This document shows, piece by piece, positions 7,952-14,879 of a DNA stretch of 20,374 nucleotides. The notes below the pieces were generated by a model. The model was given only the letters and a program-made list of their open reading frames with translations, did no database searches and was not told the DNA's origin. Every line of letters begins with the position of its first letter. Position 1 is the stretch's first letter. The position numbers were made by a program, and so were the translations under genes. The stretch spans positions 1 to 20,374 of the forward strand of contig DYCF01000062.1 in NCBI GenBank assembly GCA_019418225.1, read 5' to 3'. This DNA is from Clostridiales bacterium (lineage in GTDB: Bacteria > Bacillota > Clostridia > Lachnospirales > Cellulosilyticaceae).

Positions 7952-8776
7952 CTAAGATACTGTTACATCACACTTAGCTGTAAGATTTCCATCATTACTT
8001 ACTGCTACTACAGATGCTGTTCCTATAGCAATTGCCTTTACTTCACCATTTTGCGATACAGTTACTTTGCTAGTATCAGTACTAAACCATGTTACAGCCT
8101 TATTCGTAGCTGTTGTAGGTGTATATGTAACAGTTAATTCACTTGTATCATCTACATTTAACGCAAGAGTTGCTTCACTTAATGCAATACTTGTTAAAGC
8201 AACTGCACTTGGTAATTCATAAGGCTTATCAAAATATGTTTCTTGTTTTGCTTTTGTGAAACGTTTATCACTTGTTAATACAGAATGTTTCCATGCACCA
8301 TCACGCATACGAGCACATCCACTGCCTTTGATTGTAGGTGTTTGATAATTTGTTTTATCTGAATCAGTTTCTGCTGAATCATCAGGCTCTACAAATGATA
8401 CTTTTGTAAGCCAAAAGAATTTTTCTACACCATCATCACATGTACCAACACCACCAATTGCAACAAATGGAGGTACATCTGTGTCTTTCTTAATTACGCC
8501 ACCATAATTTGAATCAACTTCGTGTCCGAATAAATCAGCTTCAACTTCATCTGTCATATTTGCAAAGCCTAGCTCTAAATTGTACTCATTCATTCTATTA
8601 CTAACTTTCTTTAAACGATTGTTAGCATATAACTTTTCGCTGCTTGCACTAGGTGTAATTTTGCAAGAAATAGCATCAGGTAATTTTTTTACTTCTGCTG
8701 CATAGATTTCTTGTGAATCATCTGTCATAACACAATATACTAAGTCTCTTAAACCTGTGATAACACTATCAGCCAT
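7952..8776 (-). CDS. Major tail tube protein with C-terminal Ig-like (Big2) domain
   Basis: A 274-residue protein. Residues about 1-185 fit the tail tube fold of Firmicutes siphophages (GLRDLVYCVMTDD, ASSEKLYANN, LELGFANMTDEVEADLFGHE, TIKGSGCARMRDG). Residues about 193-274 are a bacterial Ig-like group 2 domain (LTSIALSEATLALNVDDT, TYTPTTATNKAVTWFSTDTS, GTASVVAVSNDG, then CDVTVS). Lambda gpV has the same architecture, with the Ig domain on the outside of the tube. The start overlaps the upstream gene by 8 bases and AGAGGT precedes it. The domain decorates each tube subunit and may bind cell-surface or mucus glycans (inference). Confidence 0.9.
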   Translation of the reverse strand: MADSVITGLRDLVYCVMTDDSQEIYAAEVKKLPDAISCKITPSASSEKLYANNRLKKVSNRMNEYNLELGFANMTDEVEADLFGHEVDSNYGGVIKKDTDVPPFVAIGGVGTCDDGVEKFFWLTKVSFVEPDDSAETDSDKTNYQTPTIKGSGCARMRDGAWKHSVLTSDKRFTKAKQETYFDKPYELPSAVALTSIALSEATLALNVDDTSELTVTYTPTTATNKAVTWFSTDTSKVTVSQNGEVKAIAIGTASVVAVSNDGNLTAKCDVTVS

Positions 8777-9128
8777 TGTTCAACCTCTTTTCATATAAAA
8801 ATTCAAGTGGCATGTGATATGTTGTAGGCTCAGTATCCTTTTCTACAATCAAATCACCACTTGTTAATACTTTAAATCCAGCTTCTTTCATAAGATTTTC
8901 TACTTCTTCTGCTACATCATCAATAACTACTGCATCTTTTGTATAAACATCAACATCTATATAAAAAGTCCTACTCTTTTCAGTGTTATTTCCAAAAAGA
9001 TTAGGACTTTTAGTAATGCAGTTATAAATAATATATGGATCAGTACTTGGGTTTGGATTATGTGCCCTGGTAACGTCTAATCCTAAACTTACCAGGGCTG
9101 AATCAATTAACTGTGCTATCTGTTTCAC
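8769..9128 (-). CDS. Tail completion protein (lambda U / DUF3168-like)
   Basis: A 119-residue protein with the layout of tail terminators: an N-terminal helix (MKQIAQLIDSALVSLGL), a PYIIYN strand, a paired FYIDVDVYTK strand, a helix (DDVAEEVENLMKEAGF) and a last strand pair (TTYHMPLEFLYEKR). Such proteins cap the tail tube and join it to the head. Order and size match lambda U, between the Z-like and V-like genes. It overlaps both neighbours by a few bases. The assignment rests on fold pattern and position. Confidence 0.72.
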   Translation of the reverse strand: MKQIAQLIDSALVSLGLDVTRAHNPNPSTDPYIIYNCITKSPNLFGNNTEKSRTFYIDVDVYTKDAVVIDDVAEEVENLMKEAGFKVLTSGDLIVEKDTEPTTYHMPLEFLYEKRLNNG

Positions 9129-9502
9129 TTTGTAAGCTCCTCTTGTATAATTTCTTTACTCTTGTCAATCATTTCCTGTTTGCACTTATGAAAGGATGGC
9201 CTTAAGAAAGGATACTTTTTACCCTTCCAAGATGCACATCCTCTCTCTAGCACTCTTACAATATGTGCTCTATGGCACTTATAAGCTCCTACAAGCTTAT
9301 ATTTCTCTCCATCTTTTGTAAGTACACCAGAACTTTTTAAACTGTCTCTTGTTTCACCTGTGTCAACATTTATTGTATCTTTCATGGTTTTAAGTAGTAT
9401 TTCAGATTGTGCATTTATAACCTTGTTTTCAAGTTTTTCAGCATTTTTACCGGCTTTATCAAGCATATTCAAGACTTCATTAAGTCCATCTATTTGTAAC
9501 AT
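9125..9502 (-). CDS. HK97 gp10-like / lambda Z-like tail completion protein
   Basis: About 125 residues from the ATG at 9502; a GTG at 9520 would add six residues, and neither has a good ribosome site, so translation is probably coupled to the upstream gene, whose TAA ends one base before this ATG. The pattern is that of the HK97 gp10 family: an N-terminal GLNEVLNMLDK helix, a long helix, then VDTGETRDSLKSS, a central strand and the RPSFHKCKQEM C-terminal helix. The VDTGxxRxSL motif is the strongest sign. The protein acts in head-tail joining or tail completion. Start uncertain by six codons. Confidence 0.82.
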   Translation of the reverse strand: MLQIDGLNEVLNMLDKAGKNAEKLENKVINAQSEILLKTMKDTINVDTGETRDSLKSSGVLTKDGEKYKLVGAYKCHRAHIVRVLERGCASWKGKKYPFLRPSFHKCKQEMIDKSKEIIQEELTK

Positions 9503-9503
9503 G

Positions 9504-10118
9504 TTAATCACAACTTTCACAAATTAAATCTAAAAACACATTTTTTTCTTCTAAGTTATCTACTGAGACAATATTATAAAATTTATCTTTGTATACTAAC
9601 CTATTTTTACTTGTTATTCCTTCTACATAATGCATTTTTATAAATACTGTGTCTTTGCTAAGTATTGTCCCAAGCTGTACCATTTCTTCAGCACTAACAT
9701 GTCTTATATATGCCATACATTCATGTATATTTGTCCATATTTCTTTTTTAATACCATTAACTTTTTCCGTTGTAAGCGATTGTATTGTTATAGGTGCATT
9801 AAACTTACCAATTGGCTTAGATAAATCAATATACAATACACCTTCTACACCTGCTACTTCCACAACATTAAACAGTTCTGAATCAACTTCTAAATAATCT
9901 CCTGGTACAATTGTAGTTTCAATATAAGATGTTTGTACGCTTATACTCGAATAAGATGTAATAGTTCCTTTTTTACTCTGAATATTTGCATCAGTATCTT
10001 TATCAGACAACATTAAAACACACTCTATTGATTTTCCATTAATAGAGTGCGTTTCAGCAAATTCATCAATATTAAAAAATGCTTTCATATCTTTTTCTAA
10101 CTGATCTTTAAAGGACAT
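9504..10118 (-). CDS. Head completion/head-tail joining protein, apparently a two-domain fusion
   Basis: A 204-residue protein from the ATG at 10118, chosen because GAAAGGGG lies just upstream and the longer frame starts inside the capsid gene stop. Residues about 1-105 resemble lambda FII-like attachment proteins (FNIDEFAETHSINGKSIECV, PGDYLEVDSELFNVVEV). Residues about 110-204 resemble the SPP1 gp16/HK97 gp7-type joining family (GIKKEIWTNIHECMAYIRHV, VFIKMHYVEGI, RLVYKDKFYNIVSV, VFLDLICES). In many phages these are separate or alternative stoppers, so one chain with both is notable. Both halves are read from pattern, not from a search. Confidence 0.65.
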   Translation of the reverse strand: MSFKDQLEKDMKAFFNIDEFAETHSINGKSIECVLMLSDKDTDANIQSKKGTITSYSSISVQTSYIETTIVPGDYLEVDSELFNVVEVAGVEGVLYIDLSKPIGKFNAPITIQSLTTEKVNGIKKEIWTNIHECMAYIRHVSAEEMVQLGTILSKDTVFIKMHYVEGITSKNRLVYKDKFYNIVSVDNLEEKNVFLDLICESCD

Positions 10119-10132
10119 TAAATCGCCCCTTT

Positions 10133-11182
10133 CTAGCATACCCCACTAGCTACTACAAATGAATCTACATCATGAGGTGAAGGAAGTGGTCTAGATGTTA
10201 CCTTTAATGTTTCAACCTGTGCTTTTTGATCAACTGTATAAAGTGGCACACGTTTTTCTTCATATGTTAACCACCCTTTATTTTCTTCAAGTTGATTTAC
10301 AGCTCCATAGTTCATTGTTCCTTGACCGCTTGGCCCAATAATTACTGTGCCACTTGGAAGTAATTGTGTAGCTTTTCCTGTTCCTTGGTCTACAAGATTT
10401 GAGTAAGAGTATACTTCAAGGTTATACTTTGTAAATCTACCTATGAATGTAGCACCTTTGCCTTTATATGTAGGTTCTTGAACTGTACCTGCTTGTGCAC
10501 GTAATTGAATAATTTCTTTTACAAATGGATTTGCCATAAATGCTTTTGCTGCATTAGGGTCTAAAACAACAACATCAGGTGTATTAGATGAATTTTGTAA
10601 CACCTTTGTATCAATCCAATCTTCGATGTTTTCAATTGGATTAACTGTTTCTACTGTCCATTTTTTAGCACTTGCCACAGATACTGCATTAGTAAATCCA
10701 TAGTCAATATTGAATTTACCAGCAACATTTCCAGCTTCATCTACTTCATCAATATCTACACTTGAACCAAGAAGTACTTTAGCTGCCATGTATTCCTCTG
10801 TATATACGATTTTTTTATCCAAATCAACAAGGTCTTTTGCTAGAATTTCCTGCGCTCTCTGTTGTGCTGATTTACCACTGATAAGGCTTTCACCTGGTGT
10901 ACGTTTTTTAATATCATCACCTGTAAGTGTTCTAAATGGTGCTACTCTTGGTGTTGTTATTTCTCTTGTTTGATATCCACTTCTCTTATCAAGTGAACCA
11001 TTAACATATGGTGCAACAAGAGGTGCCATAGTTTTACCACCTTTAACTACATCAACAAGTGCTTTTTCTGTCATAAATGTTTCTACATTTGGGAAGAATG
11101 TGTCTCTTAAGAATGTAAAAGGCTCATTGTAACCTTGTAATGCCTGAAGCATAAAATATGTTTCATAAATGTTTAATGCCAT
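10133..11182 (-). CDS. Major capsid protein, lambda E family
   Basis: A 349-residue protein with the features of the Phage_cap_E family: an N-terminal LRDTFFPNVETFMTEKALVD segment, PYVNGSLDKRSGY, a TPGESLISGKSAQQRAQEILA helix and a C-terminal RPLPSPHDVDSFVVA. The length is close to the family's usual 340. It forms the icosahedral shell and is preceded by the decoration protein, as lambda D precedes E. AAGGGGG lies before the ATG at 11182. The gene is co-transcribed with its neighbours. The family assignment is firm. Confidence 0.95.
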   Translation of the reverse strand: MALNIYETYFMLQALQGYNEPFTFLRDTFFPNVETFMTEKALVDVVKGGKTMAPLVAPYVNGSLDKRSGYQTREITTPRVAPFRTLTGDDIKKRTPGESLISGKSAQQRAQEILAKDLVDLDKKIVYTEEYMAAKVLLGSSVDIDEVDEAGNVAGKFNIDYGFTNAVSVASAKKWTVETVNPIENIEDWIDTKVLQNSSNTPDVVVLDPNAAKAFMANPFVKEIIQLRAQAGTVQEPTYKGKGATFIGRFTKYNLEVYSYSNLVDQGTGKATQLLPSGTVIIGPSGQGTMNYGAVNQLEENKGWLTYEEKRVPLYTVDQKAQVETLKVTSRPLPSPHDVDSFVVASGVC

Positions 11183-11195
11183 GATTTAATCCCCC

Positions 11196-11534
11196 TTATT
11201 TTAAAAATATTCCTAAATTTTGAAGTGCCTTTGAAAAATCTTCTGCTGTAACACTTGAACCTACTGTAATTTCATCAGCTACAAATGAACCGCTTATATA
11301 CATAACAGATTTTGTCGTGTTAGATGCATCTTGTGTTACATCTTCGCAAAGAATACCAACTGGTACATCTGTTTGTGATGTACACATTTCACCTGTATCA
11401 TTGATAAGTGTACCTCTAACTAATGTACTTGAACCTGCTGCAATAGTTACTGCTTTAGTATCTATTGGATGAATGTTATCTGCAATAAGATTGTCAGGAA
11501 CCATTGTTCCAATTACTTGTGATGCTTTACCCAT
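11196..11534 (-). CDS. Head decoration protein, lambda D family
   Basis: A 112-residue protein located between the protease/scaffold and the capsid gene, as lambda D is. Motifs of the HDPD family are visible: LVRGTLINDTGEM, VPVGILCEDV and a SGSFVADEITV strand, with a C-terminal ALQNLGIFL. It would trimerise on the expanded shell and stabilise it. Its start codon overlaps the stop of the protease gene (TAATG), and its ribosome site GGAGGT is within the last codons of that gene, so the two are coupled. Confidence 0.9.
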   Translation of the reverse strand: MGKASQVIGTMVPDNLIADNIHPIDTKAVTIAAGSSTLVRGTLINDTGEMCTSQTDVPVGILCEDVTQDASNTTKSVMYISGSFVADEITVGSSVTAEDFSKALQNLGIFLK

Positions 11535-11902
11535 TATTTTCTACCTCCATTCATAATATTTGCCATGTTTGATAAGGCTGATTGTTTTTCTTGATCATCT
11601 GTATTTTGTGGTGCTGGTGATGATGCTACATCATTTACACCACTTTCTTCTGCATCATTTTTTAGTGCTTCACCTTGTGCTTTGTTTATAGCTGCTTGTG
11701 CATTAAGAATATTAATTGCTACTTCACCTGCTGATAGGCCATTTTCAATACCTTCTTTGATTTGATTTTCTACACCTGGTCTAGAAAGTGCATTAATTGA
11801 TTGAATACGCTCCCTCTCATTTTTTACTGCTTCTTTCTGTGCTTCATTTACAATTTGATTGTAAAGAGCAGGTTCTTTTTCCATGAAATCTTTTAATTCC
11901 AT
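11534..11902 (-). CDS. Nested in-frame scaffold gene inside the protease (Nu3-like)
   Basis: Within the protease frame, codon 239 is an ATG at 11902 preceded by AAGGAGG (11917-11911), a near-perfect ribosome site at about 8 bases. Translation from here gives 122 residues starting MELKDFMEKEP, all helical and charged, with long QKEAVKNERERI segments and a Q-rich end. This is the arrangement of lambda C and Nu3, where the C-terminal part of the protease is also made alone as the scaffold. The ribosome site is seen; the scaffold function is inferred from this parallel. Confidence 0.75.
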   Translation of the reverse strand: MELKDFMEKEPALYNQIVNEAQKEAVKNERERIQSINALSRPGVENQIKEGIENGLSAGEVAINILNAQAAINKAQGEALKNDAEESGVNDVASSPAPQNTDDQEKQSALSNMANIMNGGRK

Positions 11903-12616
11903 TGGTCTTACCTCCTTGTTTTCTTTATTATCAATAGTTGACATATTAGTCACTGTTTGACCTAAGCCTTTATTGTCTAATAATGCCTTTTTTACATTTT
12001 CAACACTACCCAAACTTAGTAACTTATCAATAATTTCCTTCTTAGATTCATCTTGTGATGAATTGTATACTTTAATATTAGAAGTATTAGACTTATCTCC
12101 TACAATTTCATCAATAAGCCCCATATCTAACATTTCTGCTGCTGTAAACCATGTTTCATTTGCCATTAAATCAAGTAATTCTTCTTCTGTCTTACCACTT
12201 TTACTTGTATAAGCTTGTACAATTGTTCTATCAACCTTATTCAAAAAGTCTCTAGTATGTTCGTGGTTGTGCTGATTACCTTTAGTGCTAGTACTTGCTC
12301 CATGAATCATCATCATTGCCATAGCTTCAGCTACAACTTTATCACTTGCTAATGGTATAAAAGACCCACAACTTGCTGCTAAACCAACAATATGTGATGT
12401 TGTTCCACCTTCATATAACCTAATGCTATTAAATATTTCATAACCTGCCCATACATCTCCACCAGGTGAATTTACTAAAAACTCAACATCTTCACCTTTA
12501 GCATTATCTAATTCTTTTTGTATTTTACTAGGAGAAGTATAATCCCACTCCATCCAATCATATATCCAAGCTAAATCATTACTAATAATGTCGCCTTTAA
12601 TGTCAATCTTCTTCAT
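11534..12616 (-). CDS. Head maturation protease, ClpP/S49-type, fused to scaffold
   Basis: A 360-residue protein. Residues about 1-175 are a ClpP-like serine protease: NSPGGDVWAGYEIFNSI, GLAASCGSFIPLA with Ser82 as nucleophile, and MMMIHGA with His105. TWFTAAEMLDMGLIDEIVG closes the domain. The third catalytic residue is not certain by eye. Residues 239-360 are the helical scaffold domain, which also has its own internal start. The protease would cleave scaffold and perhaps portal in the prohead. It overlaps the portal gene by 14 bases; GGAGGTG precedes the ATG at 12616. Confidence 0.92.
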   Translation of the reverse strand: MKKIDIKGDIISNDLAWIYDWMEWDYTSPSKIQKELDNAKGEDVEFLVNSPGGDVWAGYEIFNSIRLYEGGTTSHIVGLAASCGSFIPLASDKVVAEAMAMMMIHGASTSTKGNQHNHEHTRDFLNKVDRTIVQAYTSKSGKTEEELLDLMANETWFTAAEMLDMGLIDEIVGDKSNTSNIKVYNSSQDESKKEIIDKLLSLGSVENVKKALLDNKGLGQTVTNMSTIDNKENKEVRPMELKDFMEKEPALYNQIVNEAQKEAVKNERERIQSINALSRPGVENQIKEGIENGLSAGEVAINILNAQAAINKAQGEALKNDAEESGVNDVASSPAPQNTDDQEKQSALSNMANIMNGGRK

Positions 12617-14159
12617 CTTTATTCACCTCCTTTACAGTTGTTGATTGTAAATTAGGAATTTCTTGCCTAGCAATTTCTTCACGTATTCTTTGTCTATTGT
12701 TTTCAAAGAAATCACTACCATTAATCTCAATAGCTTCTTGTTGCCTTGTTGAAAATCCTTCTTCTACTTTAATCTTAGAAGCATTAGCTTCTTTAACAGG
12801 ATCTAATTGACCTTGACTTGGCCCATTCCATGAACAATTTGAATATGCTTTTTTAATCAACGGGTCTTGAAAATAACCTGGTGCATAAACTCTACCTTTT
12901 GCAACTGCTTCTGATAGCCATTCCTCATAAGTAGGCTGGCAAAAATCATTAGCTAACCAAGTTCTATACATTCTAAATGTTTTCCATGCTTCTAATAATG
13001 CACCTCTTGATGCAGAATAACTATTTGTAAATTGTTTTAGCAATAATTCCGGAGGTATTTCTATTGCTGCTCCTATTTGTCTGCATAAGCTGGATACAAA
13101 CCCATCAAATGCAGTATTAGGTCTACCAGGATTAGCTATATTAGCTTTTTCACCTTCATTTAATGCAATAATAGCACCACTACCTAAAGACATCTCACTT
13201 GCTGCATCTTCACTTTCATATTGTTCATTATCTTCACCTATTTTTTGTTCAGGTGAAGGTGTCTCAATAAAAACCGTGAACATTCCGCTTATTACTGCTG
13301 CCATTAACTCCGCATCAGTATATCTTCCTAGTTGCTTTATTGCTTCAATTACTGGTGCAAGTAGTGGTACACCTCTGTTTTGCCCTATACGTTCCTGCAT
13401 CATGCAATGTAATACATTCCTTCTTCCAGTAGATTGTCCATAAGCTAAAACTCTTTTCCACGTTTTAGATTCATTTGAAAATCCTTTTGGATGAACATTA
13501 CATATGTGATATGCTACTATTTCTCCTTGTTCATTCCTTTCAACGCCCTCTATAATCTTATTGTAGTCAACTGGATAGTTAGTAGGGTTGCATACCCTAT
13601 CAGCTTCTATCAACTGAATACGTAAATCGTATGGCATGTTAGGCCTTTTATTAAATGGCAATAGCACAAATACATCACCATTCATGATCCACGACATAAA
13701 AGCTAGTTGTTGCATCTCATAGAAATTATTGATACGTTCTAAATCACAATTTGTACTTTCTGCCCATAACTTAAACTCTCTCATTGTATGTTGTTCCCAT
13801 GTCGATGCCTCTTCTTCAGTAAGTCCCAAAAACTCAGCATCAATATTGGGCCGTGGTTTTAATCCACTACCAACAACATTAGTACGTGTTGTCTTTAACG
13901 CACTAGTCGCAATAGGTGCACCATAAAAAGTATCTCTACATTTCTGTCTTAGTTCATCTACATTTAAGTCAATATCTTCTTTTGGGCTTCTACTTTGCCA
14001 AAACCAATGTCTTTGTGCTTTCCTACTGCTATTAGCTCCATAATTGCCATAACCATATCCTGTACCATTAATAACATCTAACTGTTTTCTTGAATACGCC
14101 CTTTTAAGAGCAATACCTGGTGCAATAGTTGATAATACCTTATCTAATACATTCAACAT
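12603..14159 (-). CDS. Portal protein, lambda B family
   Basis: A 518-residue protein. The start is the ATG at 14159, 15 codons inside the longest frame, because AAAGGAGGT lies directly upstream. Family patterns include ALKTTRTNVVGSGLKPRP, DLERINNFYEMQQLAFMSW, MNGDVFVLLPF, DRVCNPTN, RIGQNRGVPLLAPVIEAI, and EIPPELLLKQFTNSYSASRGA. The dodecameric ring at one head vertex is the DNA channel, bound by the terminase and by gpW-type joining proteins. The acidic tail (KEVNKDEED) overlaps the protease start. Confidence 0.94.
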   Translation of the reverse strand: MLNVLDKVLSTIAPGIALKRAYSRKQLDVINGTGYGYGNYGANSSRKAQRHWFWQSRSPKEDIDLNVDELRQKCRDTFYGAPIATSALKTTRTNVVGSGLKPRPNIDAEFLGLTEEEASTWEQHTMREFKLWAESTNCDLERINNFYEMQQLAFMSWIMNGDVFVLLPFNKRPNMPYDLRIQLIEADRVCNPTNYPVDYNKIIEGVERNEQGEIVAYHICNVHPKGFSNESKTWKRVLAYGQSTGRRNVLHCMMQERIGQNRGVPLLAPVIEAIKQLGRYTDAELMAAVISGMFTVFIETPSPEQKIGEDNEQYESEDAASEMSLGSGAIIALNEGEKANIANPGRPNTAFDGFVSSLCRQIGAAIEIPPELLLKQFTNSYSASRGALLEAWKTFRMYRTWLANDFCQPTYEEWLSEAVAKGRVYAPGYFQDPLIKKAYSNCSWNGPSQGQLDPVKEANASKIKVEEGFSTRQQEAIEINGSDFFENNRQRIREEIARQEIPNLQSTTVKEVNKDEED

Positions 14160-14182
14160 CTTACCTCCTTTCTTAAATGATA

Positions 14183-14217
14183 ATAGGGATATATCTTTTA
14201 ACACGATATATCCCTAT
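14183..14217 (-). other. Perfect 13-bp hairpin between the zinc-ribbon gene and the portal gene
   Basis: ATAGGGATATATC (14183-14195) and GATATATCCCTAT (14205-14217) pair perfectly around a 9-base loop. On the minus strand the hairpin begins at the base after the stop codon of the zinc-ribbon gene and ends ten bases before the AAAGGAGGT of the portal gene. No T tract follows, so it is not a classical terminator. It may be an RNA-stability or processing element (inference). Confidence 0.6.
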
Positions 14218-14631
14218 CTACTCATACATTTTTTTAAGTTCATTATTCCTTTCAATATTAGCCTTTTTAAGTTGTTCATATTTATCAAGTTCACATATAC
14301 TCTTATAATCTTCAGCCAACTTACTAACTTTTTTCTTAAATTCTTTTTCTAAACTTCTTTTTATTTTAACTCTGTTAGTTGCTTTAATTTTTAATCCATA
14401 CTCTTTTTTTAGTAAATCAATTTTATTCTTTTGATCAATAGCAATATTTCTTAAATTTTTTTCTTGGTTAGCTGCTTTTTCAATGTTACATCTTAATTCT
14501 TCATCTGTAACAGTTATAACATATTCTTGGCTACATTCTTTACACTCTAAATATGTTATTTCAACTTCACCAAATTTCTTTTTTAATTGTTCTGTACTTA
14601 CTTCTGCTTTACAATTATCACAAATAATCAT
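14218..14631 (-). CDS. Zinc-ribbon/coiled-coil protein of unknown function in the head operon
   Basis: A 137-residue protein, not recognised. Cys4-x2-Cys7 and Cys30-x2-Cys33 form a clear zinc-ribbon pattern in the N-terminal third. The rest is lysine-rich helix and coiled coil (KKEYGLKIKATNRVKIKRSL, then a second helix). It starts two bases after the gpW-like stop, with a weak AAGGGA upstream, and ends directly before a hairpin. Its codons look more AT-rich than those of its neighbours. It has no counterpart between W and B in lambda. Possibly a DNA- or RNA-binding accessory protein, or an inserted cargo gene. Confidence 0.75.
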   Translation of the reverse strand: MIICDNCKAEVSTEQLKKKFGEVEITYLECKECSQEYVITVTDEELRCNIEKAANQEKNLRNIAIDQKNKIDLLKKEYGLKIKATNRVKIKRSLEKEFKKKVSKLAEDYKSICELDKYEQLKKANIERNNELKKMYE

Positions 14632-14633
14632 CT

Positions 14634-14879
14634 TTACACATCCCTTGGTACTGCTCTATAAATTCTTGAACGTGCTCTCCCTTTTGTAGATGCTTTTGCT
14701 TCTTCAACTTTCTTTTCCCAAAATGCAATACTGTTTCTTACTTCAGTAAGATTTGCTCTTGTAAGAGTTCTGCTACCATTTGTTGTTGCCAATGTATAAG
14801 ACTGTCCATTTGCAATAGAAAGTTCAGCTTCTAGCCATACATCTAAATGTTTTTGAGCTGTATCTAATTGTATTGCCAT
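14634..14879 (-). CDS. gpW/DUF6148-like head-tail joining protein
   Basis: An 81-residue helical protein. The N-terminal half (MAIQLDTAQKHLDVWLEAEL), GQSYTLATTNGSRTLTRANL and the end (VRNSIAFWEKKVEEAK) match the DUF6148 proteins that occupy the gpW place between terminase and portal. The ring would bind below the portal and help retain the packaged DNA. The start overlaps the terminase stop (TAATG); GGGGG lies just upstream. Function is taken from family position. Confidence 0.8.
   Translation of the reverse strand: MAIQLDTAQKHLDVWLEAELSIANGQSYTLATTNGSRTLTRANLTEVRNSIAFWEKKVEEAKASTKGRARSRIYRAVPRDV

Noticed and set aside
10710..12212. Plus-strand open frames opposite the capsid and protease genes (for example 10710-10973 and 11973-12212)
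   Set aside because: They are opposite strongly supported genes, lack ribosome sites and give serine-rich, low-complexity products typical of antisense shadows.
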